Assembly: GCA_020848855.1 (NCBI GenBank)
Contig: JADLHH010000030.1
Location: 1-25,849, forward strand
Length of the DNA: 25,849 bases
Direction of reading: 5' to 3'
Source of the DNA: Anaerolineae bacterium
Lineage (GTDB): Bacteria > Chloroflexota > Anaerolineae > Aggregatilineales > Phototrophicaceae
Below the pieces are notes generated by a model. It had not been told where the DNA came from and ran no database searches. It worked only from the letters and a program-made list of their open reading frames with translations. How positions within the stretch are numbered: position 1 is the stretch's first letter; the number at the start of each line of letters is the position of its first letter. Shown in pieces: positions 23,407 to 25,849 of the stretch. A program made the position numbers and the translations under genes.

Positions 23407-24219
23407 ATGAACATGGATGTGAACGCGTATCTGGAGCGCATCGGGTATCACGGCGAGCTGGAGCCAACGCTCGACACGCTGACCGCGCTGCATCGGGCGC
23501 ACCTCATGGCGATCCCCTACGAAAACCTCGACATCCACCTCGGCAGTTATCTGTCGCTGGACGAAGCCGCGATCTTCGACAAGCTGGTGACCCGGCGGCG
23601 CGGCGGCTGGTGCTACGAGATGAACGGCTTGCTCGCCGGGGTGCTGCGCGCGATGGGCTACGACGTGACGCTGCTTTCCAGCGACGTGCGGGCGGATTTC
23701 GTCGGCGCTGGCATGTCGGGCGATCACCTGATCCTGCTGGTGAAGCTGGATCGCCCGTACCTGGTCGATGTCGGCTTTGGCAACGGGCTGCTGGAGCCGA
23801 TCCCGCTCGAACCGGGCGCGTATACGCAGGGCTTCCTGACTTACCGTTTACTGCAAGACGGCGACCGCTGGTTCTTCCAGAATCACCCGCACGGTGGAGC
23901 CGGCTTCGTCTTCACGCTCGAACCGCGCACCCTGCCATACTTCACCCGGCGCTGCCACGAGCTGCAAACCCTGCCGCAGTCCGGCTTCGTGCGCACGACC
24001 GTCTGTATGCGCTTCACGCCGGACAGCCTGCTGACCCTGCGCGGCGCGATTCTACAGACGATCACTGCGCACGGTGCGACCGAACGGGTTGTCGATAGCG
24101 AGGCGACTTATCGACAGCTTTTGGGCAGCCGGTTCGACCTGCATCTGTCGGATGTCGCGCCGCTGTGGCAGAAAGTCTGGGAGCGGCATCAGGCGTGGAC
24201 ACGCGAGAACGCCCGGTGA
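23407..24219 (+). CDS. arylamine N-acetyltransferase
   Basis: 270 residues of the NAT family. The catalytic triad is visible: Cys69 in RRGGWCYEMN, His107 in SGDHLILLV and Asp121 in YLVDVGFGN, with the same spacing as in characterised bacterial NATs. These enzymes transfer acetyl from acetyl-CoA to arylamines or hydrazines, or act in thioester chemistry; the physiological substrate is often unknown. ATG 23407 is chosen (GGTG upstream); ATG 23413 and GTG 23389 are in frame alternatives. It is divergent from the small acidic gene, with a 177-base gap holding a weak minus-strand TAGAAT (23309-23304) only. Confidence 0.93.
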   Translation: MNMDVNAYLERIGYHGELEPTLDTLTALHRAHLMAIPYENLDIHLGSYLSLDEAAIFDKLVTRRRGGWCYEMNGLLAGVLRAMGYDVTLLSSDVRADFVGAGMSGDHLILLVKLDRPYLVDVGFGNGLLEPIPLEPGAYTQGFLTYRLLQDGDRWFFQNHPHGGAGFVFTLEPRTLPYFTRRCHELQTLPQSGFVRTTVCMRFTPDSLLTLRGAILQTITAHGATERVVDSEATYRQLLGSRFDLHLSDVAPLWQKVWERHQAWTRENAR

Positions 24220-24255
24220 GGTAGTAGACGACCAATCCGAATTCGGTGGCTCTTG

Positions 24256-24280
24256 GTAGGGGCGCAGCACGCTGCGCCCT
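24256..24280. repeat. GTAGGGGC palindromic element, copy 8
   Basis: GTAGGGGCGCAGC AC GCTGCGCCC; 9-bp arms (24260-24268 and 24271-24279). It follows the NAT stop codon and is directly followed by the tail repeat. The first base is G rather than T, as in copy 7 where it is C. Confidence 0.7.
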
Positions 24281-24379
24281 CTTGGCGTTCTTGGCGGCTT
24301 GGCGGTTCAACTGCTTTTTCAGGTTCTCGCCTTGCTCTGGCTTTGGCGGTTCACGAATTCGCTTTTGCAGTTTGATGCG
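24281..24379. repeat. tail repeat, copy 2
   Basis: Carries both blocks of the tail repeat at 17506-17560, separated here by a short insertion (24310-24342). The insertion contains another TTTGGCGGTTC-like start, suggesting internal duplication. Confidence 0.65.
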
Positions 24380-24464
24380 TTTGTCCTGCCTGGCAAGGCG
24401 AAGAAATTCACAAGGAGGCGTTATAATGTAAGACGACGAGCCGAACCACGAAAGGTCATCGCTG

Positions 24465-25421
24465 ATGGACGACCTGATCAGGTGGCTGCTGGACAGCCCG
24501 ACCCCTTCTATACGCTACCTCACCCTCCGGCATCTGCTCGACCGCCGTGAAACCGACAGCGACGTGCAGGACGCGCGCGCCGAGATGCGCATCACTGGAC
24601 CGATCCCGACGATCTTCGAGCGCCAGACCCCGACCGGCAACTGGCAGGGCGACCCCGGCTATTACGGTCCCAAGTACATCGGCACTCACTGGAGCATGAT
24701 CCTGCTGGCGGAACTCGCCGCCGACCCGGATGATCCACGACTGCACCGCGCCGTCGATTTCATGCTGACCATCACCGAACATAATTACATGCTCGAAAGC
24801 CGCTTCGGCGCTTCGGTATCCAGCCCGGATCGTTACGGGCTGACCTGCTTCTGGGGCAACCTTCTGCGCTACATTGCTCACTGCAACCGAACCGATGACT
24901 CACGCGTAGAGCGGATCGTCAGTTACCTCGTGCGGAATCTGCTGGTCGGCGAGTGCGCCTGCCATATTAACGCCAATTTGCCCTGTGCGTGGGGCGCGGC
25001 GCGGGCGCTGTATGGGTTGGCGGCGCTGCCGCACCCGTCTGCGACGGTGACTGCCGCCATCCAGCGCGCGGTCGACTTCCTGCTCGCGCCGGAGAGCCAC
25101 CTGCCGCGCGCCGAATACCCGACTCCCGGCAAAGTCCACAAGCTGTGGTCGAAGCTGAATTTCCCGCTGTTCTATCAGGTTGACCTGTTGTTTTTGCTGC
25201 GCGTGCTGGGCGAACTCGACGCGCTGGGGCATCCCGGCGCGCAGCCCGCCCTGACGTGGCTGGCGCAGCAGCGGCAGGCGAACGGTCACTGGCGCGGCAG
25301 CAGTCCCTACGGCGCGCGCACGTGGCGCATCCCCGGCGACACGCAGGATACGAGTCGCTGGGTGTCGCTGCACGCCGCCATCGTCATGCGCCAGGCGGAA
25401 GCGCAGCGGCTGGTGCAGTAG
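24465..25421 (+). CDS. alpha/alpha-toroid (prenyltransferase / squalene-cyclase-like) protein of unknown function
   Basis: 318 residues, mainly helical. Two QW-like motifs are visible: RQTPTGNWQGDPGYYGPKY (53-71) and LAQQRQANGHWRGSSPYGA (about 264-282), each like the 'Q..xG.W' repeats that tie together the toroid in squalene cyclases and prenyltransferases. Between them are helix pairs with TCFWGNLLRYI and GECACHINANLPCAWGAARA, whose Cys and His could bind a metal. I see no convincing catalytic DxDD or prenyl-substrate motif, so the enzyme class is open. AAAGG precedes the ATG. It stands alone on the plus strand between NAT and cysS. Confidence 0.72.
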   Translation: MDDLIRWLLDSPTPSIRYLTLRHLLDRRETDSDVQDARAEMRITGPIPTIFERQTPTGNWQGDPGYYGPKYIGTHWSMILLAELAADPDDPRLHRAVDFMLTITEHNYMLESRFGASVSSPDRYGLTCFWGNLLRYIAHCNRTDDSRVERIVSYLVRNLLVGECACHINANLPCAWGAARALYGLAALPHPSATVTAAIQRAVDFLLAPESHLPRAEYPTPGKVHKLWSKLNFPLFYQVDLLFLLRVLGELDALGHPGAQPALTWLAQQRQANGHWRGSSPYGARTWRIPGDTQDTSRWVSLHAAIVMRQAEAQRLVQ

Positions 25422-25502
25422 CAGGTGTAGCGAAGTCCGGGCGAATCATTCGGGACACAAAGAATCCCTGGGGCATTCCAGGCTGGTGCGCTCCTGTTTT
25501 TA

Positions 25503-25536
25503 CTCAGTCCTCAGTCCTTGAACCTCAGTCCTTTTT
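25503..25536. repeat. CTCAGTCCT-type dispersed repeat, copy 2
   Basis: 29 of 34 bases match 3543-3576, including CCTCAGTCCTTTTT. It lies in the 189-base gap before cysS; the rest of that gap shows no gene. TAAAAT at 25564-25569 is a weak -10 candidate for cysS. Confidence 0.55.
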
Positions 25537-25610
25537 GTCCTATTCCCGCGCTCGCTTCTGGGTTAAAATGATCGCCACTGTGTTATTTGGAACAAAGGAT
25601 AGACGACCCC

Positions 25611-25849
25611 ATGCCGCTGCGGATTTTCAACGTTCTTGGGCGTGAAAAGCAGGATTTCGTGCCGCTCGTCGAAGGACAGGTCGGGATGTACGTCTGCGGT
25701 CCCACCGTCTACGACGAGTCGCACATCGGTCATGCCAAGACCTACGTCTCGTTCGACGTGATCGTGCGCTACCTGCGCTTCAGCGGCTATAACGTCCTCT
25801 ACGTCCAGAACATCACCGACGTGGGGCATCTGCTCGACTCCGGCGAAGA
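25611..25849 (+). CDS. cysS: cysteine--tRNA ligase (5' part, cut by window edge)
   Basis: The first 79 codons, beginning [16 protein letters not shown]. The zinc cysteine and class I motif are in [20 protein letters not shown] (26-45), with HIGH at 38-41 and [13 protein letters not shown] following. The end [13 protein letters not shown] shows the subfamily that has GH where many bacterial CysRS have DDK. The enzyme charges tRNA-Cys in the cytoplasm. AAAGGA lies about 12 bases before the ATG. The remainder is beyond the window, so nothing can be said of the anticodon-binding part. Confidence 0.93.
   Translation, partial: MPLRIFNVLGREKQDFVPLVEGQVGMYVCGPTVYDESHIGHAKTYVSFDVIVRYLRFSGYNVLYVQNITDVGHLLDSGE

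Noticed and set aside
24730..24742. DPDD as a squalene-cyclase DxDD active site
   Set aside because: It lies in a surface-like helix start (DPDDPRLHRAVDF) common in toroid repeats, without the flanking DxDDTA context.

Overview
The window is GC-rich (roughly 60-65% by eye) and densely coded on both strands. The gene repertoire and proteins, together with many short palindromic repeats in the gaps, suggest a chromosomal segment from a member of the Chloroflexota, probably Anaerolineae-like. This is inference from style and gene content; no rRNA or other taxonomic marker is present. I saw no tRNA, rRNA, CRISPR array, transposase or phage gene.

Layout. 1-2422 (minus): a secreted protein with four PPC-like repeats, cut by the left edge, preceded by a secreted protein of unknown function, with a clear hairpin terminator between them. 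2565-4545 (minus): an orphan iolB and an ABC-2 type permease. 4660-6445 (plus): an ECF sigma factor overlapping its likely membrane anti-sigma partner. 6602-6982 (minus): a low-affinity iron permease-like membrane protein. 7094-8912 (minus): an overlapping Nudix / GNAT / metallophosphatase operon. 9089-11100 (plus): a class C beta-lactamase-like serine hydrolase followed by a mycothiol-dependent-isomerase-type protein. 11208-12977 (minus): an App1-type phosphatase and a small secreted protein. 13125-13730 (minus): a SHOCT-domain membrane protein divergent from asnS. 13855-15863 (plus): asnS and a universal stress protein with a C-terminal SHOCT-like helix pair. 16119-17297 (minus): an MFS transporter starting at TTG. 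17703-19158 (plus): a YacL-type PIN/TRAM membrane protein and a YjbR-like protein. 19131-23229 (minus): a small acidic protein, a GT87-like and a second GT-C-like membrane glycosyltransferase, and an APH(3')-type phosphotransferase. 23407-25421 (plus): arylamine N-acetyltransferase and an alpha/alpha-toroid protein. 25611-end (plus): cysS, cut by the right edge.

The most striking signal is repetitive. At least eight copies of an element beginning TGTAGGGGC (or a close variant) and followed by an inverted repeat are scattered through the window. Arm sequences differ between copies but each copy remains self-complementary. Four copies sit inside the reading frame of one membrane glycosyltransferase gene (21009-21206) without breaking it, adding about 68 residues between two hydrophobic segments. 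A second hairpin family and a duplicated tail sequence accompany them in the intergenic gaps. A second notable signal is a patch of lower GC (about 50-57% in sampled lines) covering the YjbR-like and APH(3')-like genes, whose 3' ends overlap.

Functionally most of the region is housekeeping (asnS, cysS, PIN/TRAM, Nudix) mixed with stress, envelope and transport genes. I did not find a defence island, biosynthetic cluster or other large new system; the in-gene palindromic insertions are the best candidate for something undescribed.
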